NCBI RefSeq assembly: GCF_019393635.1
Contig: NC_057861.1
Coordinates: 198,309,014 to 198,373,013, forward strand
DNA from: Dromiciops gliroides
Lineage: Eukaryota > Chordata > Mammalia > Microbiotheria > Microbiotheriidae
Reading direction: 5' to 3'
Length of the DNA: 64,000 nt
Shown: positions 12,835 through 24,181 of the stretch, piece after piece
Numbering within the stretch: the stretch's first letter is position 1
How the letters are laid out: every line of letters begins with the position of its first letter
Made by a program: the position numbers and the translations under genes
The notes under the pieces: generated by a model
What the model was told of the DNA's origin: nothing
The model's database searches: none
What the model saw: the letters and a program-made list of their open reading frames with translations, nothing else

Positions 12835-12962
12835 AAAAACTCAGTTCAATTCAATAAGCATTCATTAAGAAAGTACTAACTATGAGGCAATGTGCTAAGC
12901 ACTGAGAATACAAAGACAAAAATCAAAAAAGTTCCTGATTTTAAGGAACTTATATCGCACAC
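12835..12962 (-). repeat. L2 3' end, antisense
   Basis: TTCAATAAGCATTCATTAAG, CAATGTGCTAAGCACTG and TACAAAGACAAAAATC form the reverse complement of the L2 3' terminus. Confidence 0.65.
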
Positions 12963-13018
12963 TTTCTTTTTCCTATACTATATAGTGTAAAGAATTAATT
13001 GTTATTTGAAGTGTTTAT

Positions 13019-13530
13019 GCTTTGTCGCGCACTGGCCTGGGGCTCCACAAACTGTACGGTGCTCCACCCACTAGTTGTAGCTGTTGCCAGGGCTCCGGCA
13101 CCTCACTCTGGAACCACTCACCAATGCCTACATGGGCCTGGCAAAATTATAATTATTGGAAGCCTAGTGAGGGCAGTCATGTGACTGTCAGAGCGGACAT
13201 CCCATTGGCTGGGGCTGTGTGGGATGTTATCTAGGTTTGGGGGAGGAGAATTGGGCATTCTAGGTGGAAGCTGGAAAGTGACAGGCGTTCTGCTGCATAT
13301 TTTCAGCTGATTCCTGGGTGGTGGTATTTTTTCAGGTATTATAATTTCCCTTTCCCCATTTTATTTCCTTTCCCTTGATCCTACTGATCCTGTTTGTGTT
13401 TTTTTTTAACTTTGTTCTTGTTAAAATAAATCTTGTTCTGTTTTGAGGGAGGCTGCCGGTCTCCTTCCTTGCCCCAATATTGTGGTGAGCCACTTAGCTA
13501 GCACTCCCCAATTAAAAATTGGTCCCCACA
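13019..13530 (+). mobile_element. Solo LTR of an endogenous retrovirus
   Basis: A GC-richer island with several CpGs in AT-rich surroundings. It has an inverted CCAAT box (ATTGG, 13204-13208), a polyadenylation signal AATAAA (13425-13430) about 100 bases before the end, and a terminus CCCCACA. A short palindrome lies at 13508-13522 (CCAATT, three A, AATTGG). U3-R-U5 order therefore reads on the + strand. There is no internal viral sequence next to it, so it is a solo LTR. I could not find a clean target duplication, and the 5' limit is approximate. Confidence 0.7.
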
Positions 13531-13899
13531 ATAGCCACACTTCTTTAACTGATCTTTTTTTAAAATTTAAATTCCCTTACCCTTACCTGGCCAACCTCCT
13601 TTGAAAACATTCCAGTTTATCAATATTCTTACCCATAGCTAAATGCCATGCAGATAAAGACTGAAAATGGCAGAGCAAAGTGGAGATATCATTTCCTTTA
13701 TTCTGGATACAATGGTTCTCTTACAATTCTATACTATGGATAGATACTAAACTAGAAGTCTACTAAAACTCCAAGGTCTTTTAACCTGGACAACTTCTGA
13801 TGAGCTGTCATCTAGTCATATTTCCCATCTATTATCACCCAATATCAATCAAGGGATGATAATTTTTGGTCATAGCAAATCATGAAACTTTCAATAATA

Positions 13900-14152
13900 A
13901 TAATAACTAGCAGTCATATAGCCCTTACTGGGTCCTGAGCTCTACAGATATTATTTCATTTTCTCCTCACAACAACAGGGGAAGGTAGGGGTTACTATTA
14001 TCATAATATTATAGTTTAGGAAATTGAGGTAAGGAGAAGTTAAGTGACTTGCTCAGTGCCACACAGCTAGTAAATATCTGGAAGCTAGATTTGGACCCAG
14101 GTCTTCTTGACTTTAAGCCCAACCCAGCACTCTATTTACTTTGTAACCTAGC
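13900..14152 (-). repeat. MIR/CORE-SINE, antisense
   Basis: Reverse-complement MIR landmarks: TAGCCCTTACTGGGTCCTGAG, TTTCTCCTCACAACAACAGG, AGTGACTTGCTCAGTGCCAC and ACCCAGGTCTTCTTGAC. Confidence 0.8.
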
Positions 14153-14159
14153 AATGACA

Positions 14160-15690
14160 GTCACTCAGTAACTCAACAAATAATTTAAAAGTACTTACTT
14201 AGCATTAGCAAGGCACTATACTAAATTCTGATGACACAAAAGAAAGACAAAAGAAGTGCCTGACCTCAAAGAGTACACATTCTATTGTAGTAGGCAACAT
14301 GTAGATTACTAGGTATATAGAAGATGTACATACCCAGTAGATGAAAGTAATCTGAAAAGTACATTAGCAGCTATCATGGGGGTGGAGGAGTCCAGAAAAG
14401 GACTTGCAAAAACAGCTATGTTTTGAAGGAAGCCTGGAAACTAAAAAGTTGAGTTCAAAGGGAATTCCAGTCATGGTAGATAGTCAATGCAAAGGCTCAG
14501 AGACAGAAAGTGGAGTGTTTTATTGGCAAAACTACCAGTACAACATTTTAGCTCAATTTCAAAGTAGACAGAGGGTAGTAAGGTATAAGAAGGCAATAAA
14601 GGTAGGAAAGAACAGGTTATAGATAACTTTAAATGTCAAACAGAAGGGGCAGTTAGACGGTGCAGTGGATAAAACACCAGCCCTGGATTCAGGAGGACCT
14701 GAATTCAAATATAGCCTCAGACACTCGACACTTACTAGCTGTGTGACCCTGGGCAAGTCGCTTAACCCTCATTGCCCTGCCCCCCCCCAAATAAACGTCA
14801 AACAGAAGACTTCATATTTAATCCTGTAGGTGACATGGAGTTCACTGAGGTGGTCCTAGAAGTGATGATACAGCTCACTGAATAGAGGTTGAAATGATCA
14901 AAGCTACACTTTAGAAAAATCTCATTGGCAGCTTAGTGTAGGATAAATTATTGTGGGAAGAGACTTGAAACATGGAGATCATTTAGAAAGCTATTTCAAT
15001 AGCCTTGGTGAGCCTTGGTGACTTGAACTAGCATTAGATCTGTATGAATGAGGAGAAGGAAATGTATAAGAGAGATGTGAAAATAGAAACTACAAGATTT
15101 GGGAAATAGATTAGAAATGCAGGGTGAGTGAAAATAAGAAGTGGAGGATAATAGCAACATTGAACCTGGGCGACTGGGAGGATGCTGTTACCCTCAACAG
15201 TAATTAGGAACTTTAAAGAGAGAGCATTTGTGGGAAAGGATGAGTTCTGTTTGACATGTGTATGGGACATCGAGTTTGAGATGTCGTAAAGAAAATTAGA
15301 GATACATGACAGTAAGTAAACGGAAAAATTAGGTGTGGAATATGGATTAGAGAATCATCTGCATAGAAATGATCACTAAAGCCATTGGAGTTTATGGAAT
15401 TACCAAGGGAGTAGTACTGAGGAAAAAGAGAAAGGAGCCCAGGAGAGAGCCTTTGATGACACCCACAGTTAAGGAAAGTGACATGGATGAAGTGTCATCC
15501 AGGAACACTGATTAAGAGTAGTCAGAAAGGTAGAGAACCAATAGAGCAGTGTCATGAAAACCTAGAGATACAAAAGTATGCAGAAGAAGGTGATAGTGTC
15601 AAAGATTTTACATGGAATCTTCTGGATAATGTTTTCTTCAGAGCAAAGTTCCATGGGACCAGGCAATACCATGTTACCTCTATTTAGACA
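14160..15690 (-). mobile_element. L2 LINE, antisense, about 1.4 kb, split by a SINE
   Basis: This is the longest L2 piece here. In + strand order it shows the 3' terminus (GGCACTATACTAAATTCTG), then coding relics: TTTAATCCTGTAGGTGACATGG, CTTTAGAAAAATCTCATTGGC, CTGGGCGACTGGGAGGATG, GAGTTTGAGATGTC, GAATCATCTGCATAGA and GACACCCACAGTTAAGG. All are reverse-complement L2 reverse-transcriptase sequence. A SINE at 14647-14792 interrupts it. Many indels, so not coding. Confidence 0.75.
14647..14792 (+). repeat. Marsupial tRNA-derived SINE inside L2, 16-bp TSD
   Basis: The SINE is flanked by AAATGTCAAACAGAAG (14631-14646) and AAACGTCAAACAGAAG (14793-14808), one mismatch in 16. Removing it restores continuous L2 sequence. 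The tail is a C-run plus AAAT rather than a long poly(A), so this copy is relatively old. Confidence 0.92.
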
Positions 15691-15696
15691 TAATCT

Positions 15697-17130
15697 TTCA
15701 ATCAATTAGGATAAATGAAAGAAGCAAAGCAAAACAAAAAACATCAAGCTTTGTCTTTGTGAAATCAAAACATCTATATGAAGAGTGATCAATTTAATCA
15801 ATCATCCCAGATGTTTTGTCTATAGGATATAAAATATCCAGACAGTAGGAAACATGAAAATGATTGACTGATTTATCCTCCTCATTCATTCATTATTAAG
15901 CATATATAGAAACAGATGTGGAAAAAATTGTGAGCATTTTTTTTAGCACCAAGGATGGTGGGTAGAAGAAATGTTATAAGAAGAATCATACTATAGTGGG
16001 CTGTTGAAGTAAAAAACAATTATATTTTAAAGTTGCATTCAATAGGTAAAGAGATTAAATCCTGGAATATAAGGAAGAAAACATATATTTATTAGTCCAA
16101 GAGCATGTGTGCACACACATGAGCACATAGAGAATGGGCAGTTAAGTTTCTACATGCTGTATGAGAACAATTACCAAGCATTCCAGCAATGTTCTAAATG
16201 AGTTTAACAGCTTGCTCTTGTTTGCCAAATCTCTACTAATGTATATAACCTCTCTATCGTAAGTGAGTCATTAACTTTCTTAGTATCACAGTGTCGCTCA
16301 ACATTTCCCACATAAAGTAATTACTTAGCAGTCTCTCCTGTGTGGCTGGATTAGTTGGACTCTGGAAAGTCTCCTTGAAAACTAGTGAGTTGACTGAATG
16401 ACTTAATATTCACCACAGAAATGATATTGATATCATCTTAAGGCTGAGAAATTAAATGTTCAAAAATAAAGAAGGAACTGAAAAGTCAAGGTTCTTTGCC
16501 AAGTTGCTATTTGACTGTGCTGCATGTATTGTATTAAGGACTTGGGGGATGTGTTGATGTCATAACATAGTGTCTCATTACCGTGATGAAATCTCTCTTT
16601 GGCTAACTATGTAAAGAAGGAAAGAATGTTTCTGATGGCTCAGCTGAGAGGCTAATGATGCACTCTGAGAACATATACACTGCATGTATGAAAATAGATT
16701 TTGCTATTAGTAAATCTAATTCTTTTATATAGTAGCTAGAATTGGGATAAGACTAAGGGTAAGAATGACCTCAACAGTGAGGGGTTTGTTGCCATATGGG
16801 AAAGTTAATTACATATGGAAACAGTTTCTTTTCCTAAGCCACACATTGACTACCAATTAATTATCCAATCCAAGGGAGTGCTTGTAGCTTAGTACAAACT
16901 TACTTCCACTGCAGGCAAAACTGTGTATTGGTAACAGATACAGGGGATGATTATTTTTTGTTGTTGTTATTTTATTACATGAAGATATCCTTAGTCAAGC
17001 ACCATTTTTTTACAGCAAAACATTTTATTGTTAGGGTTCGATATGAGGACTGCCCTGTGATTTCCTTGGTAAAGAGTATTCCAAAATGAGGAAATTTCCT
17101 CTACTTGTGCAGTGTATAGCACTTTCTCTA
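15697..17130. other. About 1.4 kb with no recognised repeat or gene
   Basis: No transposon landmark, ORF with a domain, or RNA gene is visible. A short-repeat patch (TTGTTGTTGTTATTT near 16960) is the only simple sequence. It may be ordinary unique DNA or older repeats beyond recognition by eye. Confidence 0.5.
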
Positions 17131-17134
17131 CTAC

Positions 17135-17270
17135 TGATAAGTCTTAGAGAATTGTCTAGAGTCTGGAGAAGCTAATTGACTTATCCATGTCAGTAAGTGT
17201 CAGAGATGGGAGTTCAACCCAGGTCTTTCAGGACCCAAGACTAACTATAATTACTATGCAGCTATGGTTA
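17135..17270 (-). repeat. MIR-like CORE-SINE fragment, antisense
   Basis: GCTAATTGACTTATCCATG, CAGTAAGTGTCAGAG and TTCAACCCAGGTCTTTC match the reverse-complement head of MIR-type elements. Confidence 0.6.
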
Positions 17271-17429
17271 ATATTTTTATTATTAATTTTGAAGAATAGT
17301 AACTTTAGAAAAATCTTAAACTGTCCCCAAATTAAAGGCAATTACATCAGTTTTCAGGTGATACTGTTGTGGTGAATTTAGTCCTCTCCCTGAAAGAGGA
17401 CATGTTGCATGAAATGAATTGTGCAATGC

Positions 17430-17500
17430 TTTGATACTATTCCATTGCTTAGCACAGTGCCTAGCACATAGTTAAATGCTTGTTGAATGACTGAATATTG
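17430..17500 (+). repeat. L2 3' terminus, sense
   Basis: GCTTAGCACAGTGCCTAGCA and AAATGCTTGTTGAATGACTG are the sense L2 end. Confidence 0.6.
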
Positions 17501-17599
17501 AGAGAAGCTAAGAGGCAAATATTTCACGTACAGTTTCTTTATATGACAATACCACCACAAAAAAACTAATGGAACAACTCTCTATCTGTATTCATCATG

Positions 17600-17752
17600 C
17601 CTGTGATAATTTGATTATATTGTCTAGCCTATTAGAATGAAAGTTCTTTGAGGGAAGTTACTGGTTTTGCCCTTTATTTGTATCTGCAGTTCTTAGCACA
17701 GTGCCTAGCACATAGTAATCACTTAGTAAATGCTTGTTGGTTAATATATTGA
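17600..17752 (+). repeat. L2 3' terminus, sense (second copy)
   Basis: The sense L2 end again: AATGAAAGTTCTTTGAGGG, GTTCTTAGCACAGTGCCTAG and AAATGCTTGTTGG. It lies about 100 bp after the preceding L2 end, as two separate insertions or a duplication. Confidence 0.65.
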
Positions 17753-18979
17753 TCTGCTGAACATCTTAAACTAAAGGTAGGCTAAGAAGGAGGATTGTGT
17801 CATCTGGTGAAGAAATTGTTAAACTCATTAAGGAGCATAGCCACTGTAGAACTGGGAAAAAGTACACAGATAGTATAACTATAAATTAATAGAATAAATC
17901 TTAAGATAACTGATTTTTTTTTAAAAAACTGATCTGGAAAAGAGGTGAACAAGAGATAGTTCAAGAATCAATGAATGGGGGCAGAGCCAAGATGGCAGAG
18001 AGAAGCCAAAAAGTTGCCTAAGCTTTCCTGAGTTTCCCTCAAAAACAACATTGCATCAAGCCTCTGAATGGAGTCTGAAAATATAGAACCTACAAAAAGA
18101 TAGAGAGCAACAATATTCCAACTTGAGATAATTTAGAAGACTTCAGGAAAGGTTGGTCTCACTTGGGCAAAAGGGGAGTGCAGCACAGCTTAGCACAGCA
18201 CAGCATGGAGTGGGTCAGGGCACATCAGCAGAAGACTCTTGGGCACTTCACAGTAACTGAGGCCCCTTGGTCCTGGCTCAGCAGCTGGTGGTACAGCAGG
18301 CCAGTTGAGAGACCTGCCAGCACCATCTAGAAGGGCAAACTATCAGCTAGAGAACCACCCACAGGGCAGGCATCACCTGGCCAAGCCATCCCAGCACAGG
18401 GAGCAGTGCTAGGGCTGTGAGGAATCCACAAGCCATAGAGGCCTCAGAGCAGAAAGCCAGTGACCAGGCCTCAATCCCCCAGAACAAGAAGCTTTCAATA
18501 ATAGCCCTTGTGCCCCAGGAGTAGACCTCAACTTTAAAAGTAAAAAAAAAATAAGCCACAATATAAGTAAGAAACAGGAAAAGGCCCCTACCATTGAGAG
18601 CTTCTGTGCTGACAGGGAAGACCACAAAAAAAATTCAGATGAGGACAATACTCTCAAAATATCTACATGTGAAGGCTAAAGGTGGAAGATGAATTGGTCT
18701 CAAGACCAAAAAGTCTTCTTGGAAGAGCTCAAAAAGGATTTTAAAAGTCAAATGAGAGAGGTAGAAGAAAAATGGGAAAAGAAATGAGAGAAATTAAAGT
18801 TACACAAGAAAATTATGAAAAAAAAAGAATCAACACCTTGGAAAAGGAAGCAGAAAAATTGACTGAAGAAAACAATTCCTTAAAAAGTACAATTAACCAA
18901 ATGGGGAAAACAATTGGTCAAATTGAGAAGGAGGTGTAAAAGTTTATTGAAGAAAACAATGCCTTAAAAATTAGAATTG

Positions 18980-19127
18980 AGGGGGGCGGCTAGGTGGCAC
19001 AGTGGATGGGGCACCGGCCCTGGGTTCAGGAGTACCTGAGTTCGGATCCGGCCTCAGACACTTGACACTTAGCTAGCTGTGTGACCCTGGGCAAGTCACT
19101 TGACCCCCATTGCCCCGCAAAAAAAAA
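18980..19127 (+). repeat. Marsupial SINE, first of a tandem pair
   Basis: Full-length copy inside L1-B ORF1. The flanking 14-mer AAAAATTAGAATTG occurs at 18966-18979 and 19128-19141. It has GC-rich variants (GGATGGGGCACCGGCCCTGGG and ATTGCCCCGC) not seen in its neighbour, so the pair is not a simple duplication. Confidence 0.92.
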
Positions 19128-19141
19128 AAAAATTAGAATTG

Positions 19142-19286
19142 AAGGGGCAGCTAGGTGGTGCAGTGGATAGAGTACCGGCCCTGGAGTCAGGAGTACCTGA
19201 GTTCAAATCCGGCCTCAGACACAACACTCACTAGCTGTGTGACCCTGGGCAAGTCACTTAACCCCAATTGCCTCACTAAAAAAAAA
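19142..19286 (+). repeat. Marsupial SINE, second of a tandem pair
   Basis: Same orientation as the copy before it. It is bounded by the second and third copies of AAAAATTAGAATTG (19128-19141 and 19287-19300), so both SINEs used one target. It lacks a few bases in the ACACTTGACACTTA segment (reads ACACAACACTCAC). Confidence 0.92.
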
Positions 19287-22200
19287 AAAAATTAGAATTG
19301 GGCAGATGGAAGCTAATGACTCCATGATACACTAGGAATCAGTCAAATAGAATAAAAGAATGAAAAAAAAATAGATGAAAATGTGAAATACCTCATCAGA
19401 AAGACAACAGACCTGGAAAATAGATCCAGGAGAGATAATTTGAGAATTACTGGACTACCTGAAAGCCATGATCATAAAAAGAGTCTAGACACTATATTCC
19501 AGGAAATTTTCAAGGAGAACTGTCCCAATATTATAGAATCAGAGAATAAAATAGTCATTGAAAGAATCCACTGATCACCCCCTGAAAGAGACCCCAAAAG
19601 GAAAATTCCAAGGAATATTTGTAGCCAAATTCCAGAATTATCAGGTGAAGGAGAAAATACTGCAAGCAGCCAAAAAGAAAGAATTTAAATATCATGGAGC
19701 CACAGTCAGGATTGCATAGGACCTGGCAGCTTCAACATGAAAGGATCAGAAGGCTTGGAATATGATTCTCTGAAAGGTAAAGGAGCTTGGATTAAAAAAA
19801 AAAAAGAAAAAAAAGAATCGACTCTCCAACAAAACTGAGCATTCTCCTTCAGGGGAAAAGATGGACATTGAATAAAATAGGGGACTTCCAAGATTTCCTG
19901 AAGAAAAGACCAGAATTGAACAGTAATTCTGATCTTCAAATACAAGACTCAAGAGAAGTATAACAAGGTAAAGACGGGGAAAAAGTTATTCAAGGTTAAA
20001 CTCTTTACATCCCTATGAGAGAAGATAATACTTTTAACTCCTGAGATCTGTATCTCTATTAGGGTGTAGTTACTAAATAGACTTTGATGTGATGATATAA
20101 AGAAACTTAAGGGGAAAAATAAAAGGAGAATGGGGGAGGGGCGGGAAGGAGAGGTGGGATGGGATTAATTACATCTTATGAAGAGGCACAATAAACCTAT
20201 TACAATAGAAGGAAATAAGGGAGGGATGACCATTGTTTCAACCTTACTCTCATCAGATTTGGTTTAAAGAGGGAATAACATGTAGACTCATTTGGATAAA
20301 TAAACTTAGCTTACCCTTTAAGGAAGTAAAAGGATAAGGGGGAAAGTGTGGTACTGACAGAAGGGAGGACAGAAGCAGGGGAGCAAATGGGAAAGAAAAG
20401 GAAGGACAGCTTATAAAAGGGAGGACAGATTGAGGGAGGCAGTGGTCAGAAGCAAAATACTGGTGAGGAGGAATAGGGTAAAGAAGAAAAAAAGAGTACA
20501 AACAAAGGGGAAAAGAGGATGGAAAGAAATAGATAGTAATCATAACTGTGAATGTGAATGGGATGAACTCTCCCATAAAATGGAAATGAATAGCAGAGTG
20601 GATTAAAAAGTAGAATCCTACAATATGCTGTTTACAAAAACACATTTGAAGCAGAGAGATACATACAGACAGAGTAAAAGTAAAATATTGGAGAAGAATA
20701 TATTATGCTTGAGCTAAAGTAAAAAAAAGTGATCCTTATTTCAGAAGAAGCAAAAGCAGAAATAGATCTAATTAAAAGACATAAGGAAGGAACTTCCTAA
20801 AAGTTACAATAGATAATGATGTAATATCAATACAAGACATATATGCACTGAGTGGTGTAGCATCCAAATTCTTAGAGAAATGTGTTACAATAGAAAATAG
20901 CAAAACTATACTAGTGGGGGATCTGAACCATCTCCTCTCAGAACTAGATAAATCCAACCATAAAATAAATAAGAAAGAAGTTAAAGGGTGAATAGAATTT
21001 TATAAAAAGTTGGATATGATAGATGTCTGTAGAAAATTTAAAGGAGATAGAAAAGAATATACCTTTTTCTCAGCGGTACATGGCATATACACAAAAATTG
21101 ACTGTATTAGGGCACAAAAAACTCACAGTCAAATGTAGAAAGGCAAAATAGTAATGCATCCTTTTCAGATCATGATGCAATAAAAATTACATGTAATAAA
21201 AAGTCATGGAAAAATAGACAGAAAATTAATTGGAAACTAAATAATCTCATCCTAAAGAATGAGTGGGTCAAACAACAAATCATAGAAACAACCAATAACT
21301 TCATGCAAGAGAATGACAATAATGAGACAACATATCAAAACTTATGGTATGCAGCCAAAGCAGTTTGTAGGGGAAATTTTATATTTCTAAAATGCATACA
21401 TGAATAAAATAGAGAAAGATGAGGTCAATGAATTGGGTATGCAGCTAAAAAAGCTAGAAAAAGAATGAATTAAAAATCCCCAATTAAATATTAAATTAGA
21501 AATCCTGAAAATCAAAGGAGAGATTAATGAAATTGAAAGTAAGGAAATTATAGAATTAATAAATAAAACTAAGATCTGGTTTTATGAAAAAATCAATAAA
21601 ATATACAAAACTTTGGTTAATTTGATTAAAAAAGAAAGAAGAAAACCAAATTACTAGTATCAAAAATGAAAGAGGTAAATTCACCACCAATGAAGTGGAA
21701 ATTAAAGCAATAATTTGGAACTATTTTACTCAACTCTATGACCCCCAAAATTGATGATCTAAATGAAATGGATGAATATTTACAAAATTACAAAATGCCC
21801 AGATTAGTAGAAGAGGAAATAAAAGCCTTAAATACACCCATTTTTGAAAAAGAAATTGAACAAGCCATCAATGGACTCCCTAAGAAAAAATCTCCAGGGT
21901 CAGATGAGTTTACAAGTGAACTCTAACAAAAATTTAAAGAACAATAAATTCCAATACAAAAAAAATTATTTGGAAAAATAGGTGGAGTGCTACAAAATTC
22001 CTTTTATGACACAAATATGGTATTGATACCTAAACCAGACAGAGCCAAAGTGGAGAAAGAAAATTATAGACCAATTTCCCTAAAAAATATTGATGCAAAA
22101 ATCTCAGATAAAATATCAGGAAGGAGATTTCATCACCAGGATAATATACTATGTCTCAGGGGGATTTGTACCTAGAATGCAGGGCTGGTTCAACATTAGA

Positions 22201-23630
22201 AAAGCTATCAAACTAATCAACCACATCAGTAACAAACATACCAAAAATTATATAATTATCTCAATAGTTACAAAGAAAACTTTTGACAAAATACAGAGCT
22301 CATTCATATTAAAAACACTAGAGAACATAGAAATAGGTGGAGCTTTCCTTAAGATGATAAACTGTATCTATCTTAAACCATCAGCAAGTATTATATGCAA
22401 TGGGGACATATTAGAGGCATTCCTAATAAGATCAGGGGTGAAATAAGGATGCCCATTATCACTTTTATTATTTAATATTGTACTAGACATATTAGCTATA
22501 GCAATAAGAGAAGAAAAATCAATTAAATTAATTAGAATAATCAAAGAGGAAACAAAACTATCATTCTTTGCAGATAATATGATGGTATATTTAGAGAATC
22601 CTAGAGAATCAACAAAAAAACTACTTGAAACAATGAACAACTATAGCAAAGCTGTAGCATATAAAATAAAACCAGATAAATCATTAGCATTTCCATACAT
22701 GATCAACAAAGTTCAGTAGCAAGAAATAGAAAGAGAAATTCCATTTAAAGTAACTTTAGACAATATAAAGTACTTGGGAGTCTATCTGACAAGACAAACA
22801 CACAATTAGAAAACACTTTTCAAACAAATAAAATCAGATCTAAATAATTGGAAAAATATCAATTGCTCATGGATAAGTCAAGCTAATATAATAAAAATGA
22901 CAATTCTACCCAAATTAATTTACTTATTCAGTACAATACTAATCAGACTACCTAAAAATTATTTTATAGAGTTGGAAAGAATAATAACAAAGTTCATTTG
23001 GAAGAATAAAAGGTCAAGAATATCAAGGGAACTAATGAAAAAGTGCACAGGAAGGTGGGCTAGCCATATGAAATCTAATGCTATACTATAAAATATCAGA
23101 CATCAAAATCATTTGGTGCTGACTAAATATAGAGTGGTGGATCAATGGAATAGGTCAAACACAGGAGACACAGTATTAAATGGCTACAGTAATCCACCAT
23201 TTATTAAACCCAAAGACTCCAGATTCTGAGATATGAACTCAGTATTTGACAAAAACTGTTGGGAAAACTGGAAGATAGTATGGCAGTAACTAGGCATAGA
23301 CCAACATCGTACACCATGTACTAAAATAAGGTCAAAATAGGTACAAGATGTAGACATAAAGTAGATAAGTTAGGAGAGGAAGAAATAGTATACCTCCCAG
23401 ATCCATGGAAAGAACAATTTATGACCAAACAAAAGATAGAGAATATTATGAAATGCAAGATGGATGACTGATTACATTAAATTAAAAAGGTTTTGTACAA
23501 ACAGAAGCAATGCAGCCAAAATTAGAAGGGAGGCAGAAATCTGGGAAACAATTTTTACAGCCAGTATTTCTGATAAAGGCCTTATTTCTAAAATATATAG
23601 GTAACTAAATAAAATTTATAAGCATGCAAG

Positions 23631-24181
23631 TGTGAGATTAAAATTGGATATTAGATCATAAATCTACCCTACTTAACCTTTCCCTTAATTTATCTCCCAG
23701 ACTAGTAAATGGAAGAAGTTTCTGGTTTTCTAGATAGAGCTTTTATTGTATGGTAGTCAAAAGGTGATGTTGATTAGAAGGATAGGAAAGTAGAAATACA
23801 ATACAAATCATCTTAAGTCTAGGCTTAGTCTATATTCCGTATAAAACTCACCAAAAGCGGAAGGCCACCTTTGGGGCGAGAGACCGAGTCAAGTGCGTGC
23901 TGTTAACCGAGAGCCGGGCCGAGTCAAACTCCAGTCCCTGTCTGTCTGTGCAGCGCAGCCAGGAGACCAGCGGAGCAGGAAAAAAGGCCCCACTTCCGTT
24001 CTCTCCTTGCCTTTTAAGCTCGCACCCCGGAAGTCGAGTGCTAAGCAGGCAATCTGGCGTGCGTCACAGGCGGACTGGTGTGCGTAGCTCATGCTGTTGG
24101 TCTCCTCCCCAAAAGGGTGGTCCTAAAAAAAAAACTGGCGTCTCTCCATTATCTAACCGACTGTTAAAACTTTTTACCACA
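23631..24181 (-). mobile_element. Solo LTR (551 bp) in L1-B, 4-bp TSD
   Basis: The ends are TGTGAGATT and TACCACA, flanked by the direct repeat CAAG (23627-23630 and 24182-24185). Removing it restores L1 ORF2 sequence. A TG...CA boundary and a 4-bp duplication fit an ERV1/gammaretrovirus-like LTR. Orientation is minus. In reverse complement, a GC- and CpG-rich U3/R leads past a TATA-like AGCTTAAAAG (24011-24020) to AATAAA (23742-23747), then an AT-rich U5. No viral genes are present. Confidence 0.85.
23742..23747 (-). promoter_or_regulatory. LTR polyadenylation signal
   Basis: AATAAA in reverse complement (CAATAAAAGCTC context), placed about 110 bases before the U5 end of the minus-strand solo LTR. 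It supports the LTR orientation. Confidence 0.6.

Larger units (their letters stand above)
12495..13890 (-). mobile_element. CR1/L3 LINE fragment, antisense, interrupted
   Basis: Two pieces, 12495-12830 and about 13535-13890, follow the order of a CR1/L3 3' region in reverse complement. Landmarks are CATGTAGTCCAATC, CCTCTGGGGTCTAAC, then CTTTAACTGATC, AACATTCCAGTTTATCAATA and ACTCCAAGGTCTTTTA. Between them sit an L2 scrap and a solo LTR. CR1/L3 activity in mammals is ancient, which makes this one of the oldest pieces here. Confidence 0.65.
18568..19962 (+). pseudogene. L1-B ORF1 relic
   Basis: The expected start codon appears as ATA (ATAAGTAAGAAACAGG, near 18565). The coiled-coil region (KEAEKLTEENNSLKS-like) spans 18700-18970. 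Two SINEs then split the frame. The RRM region is open at 19383-19574 (LENRSRRDNLRITGL, IFKENCPNIIESENK, IVIERIH), ending at a TGA that replaces a codon within the conserved RIHRS-type motif. The C-terminal domain continues to about 19962. Start loss, insertions and stops all disable it. Confidence 0.82.

Noticed and set aside
12999..13234. Open frames in the GC-richer block
   Set aside because: They lie within a solo LTR (U3), which is not protein-coding.
18966..19300. Regularly spaced repeats suggestive of a CRISPR-like array
   Set aside because: Three direct repeats separated by about 150-bp SINEs are target-site duplications. The genome is mammalian.
20253..20645. 130-codon minus-strand open frame with Pro/Phe-rich sequence
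   Set aside because: It is antisense to the purine-rich L1-B inter-ORF spacer. Low stop density on the pyrimidine strand explains it.
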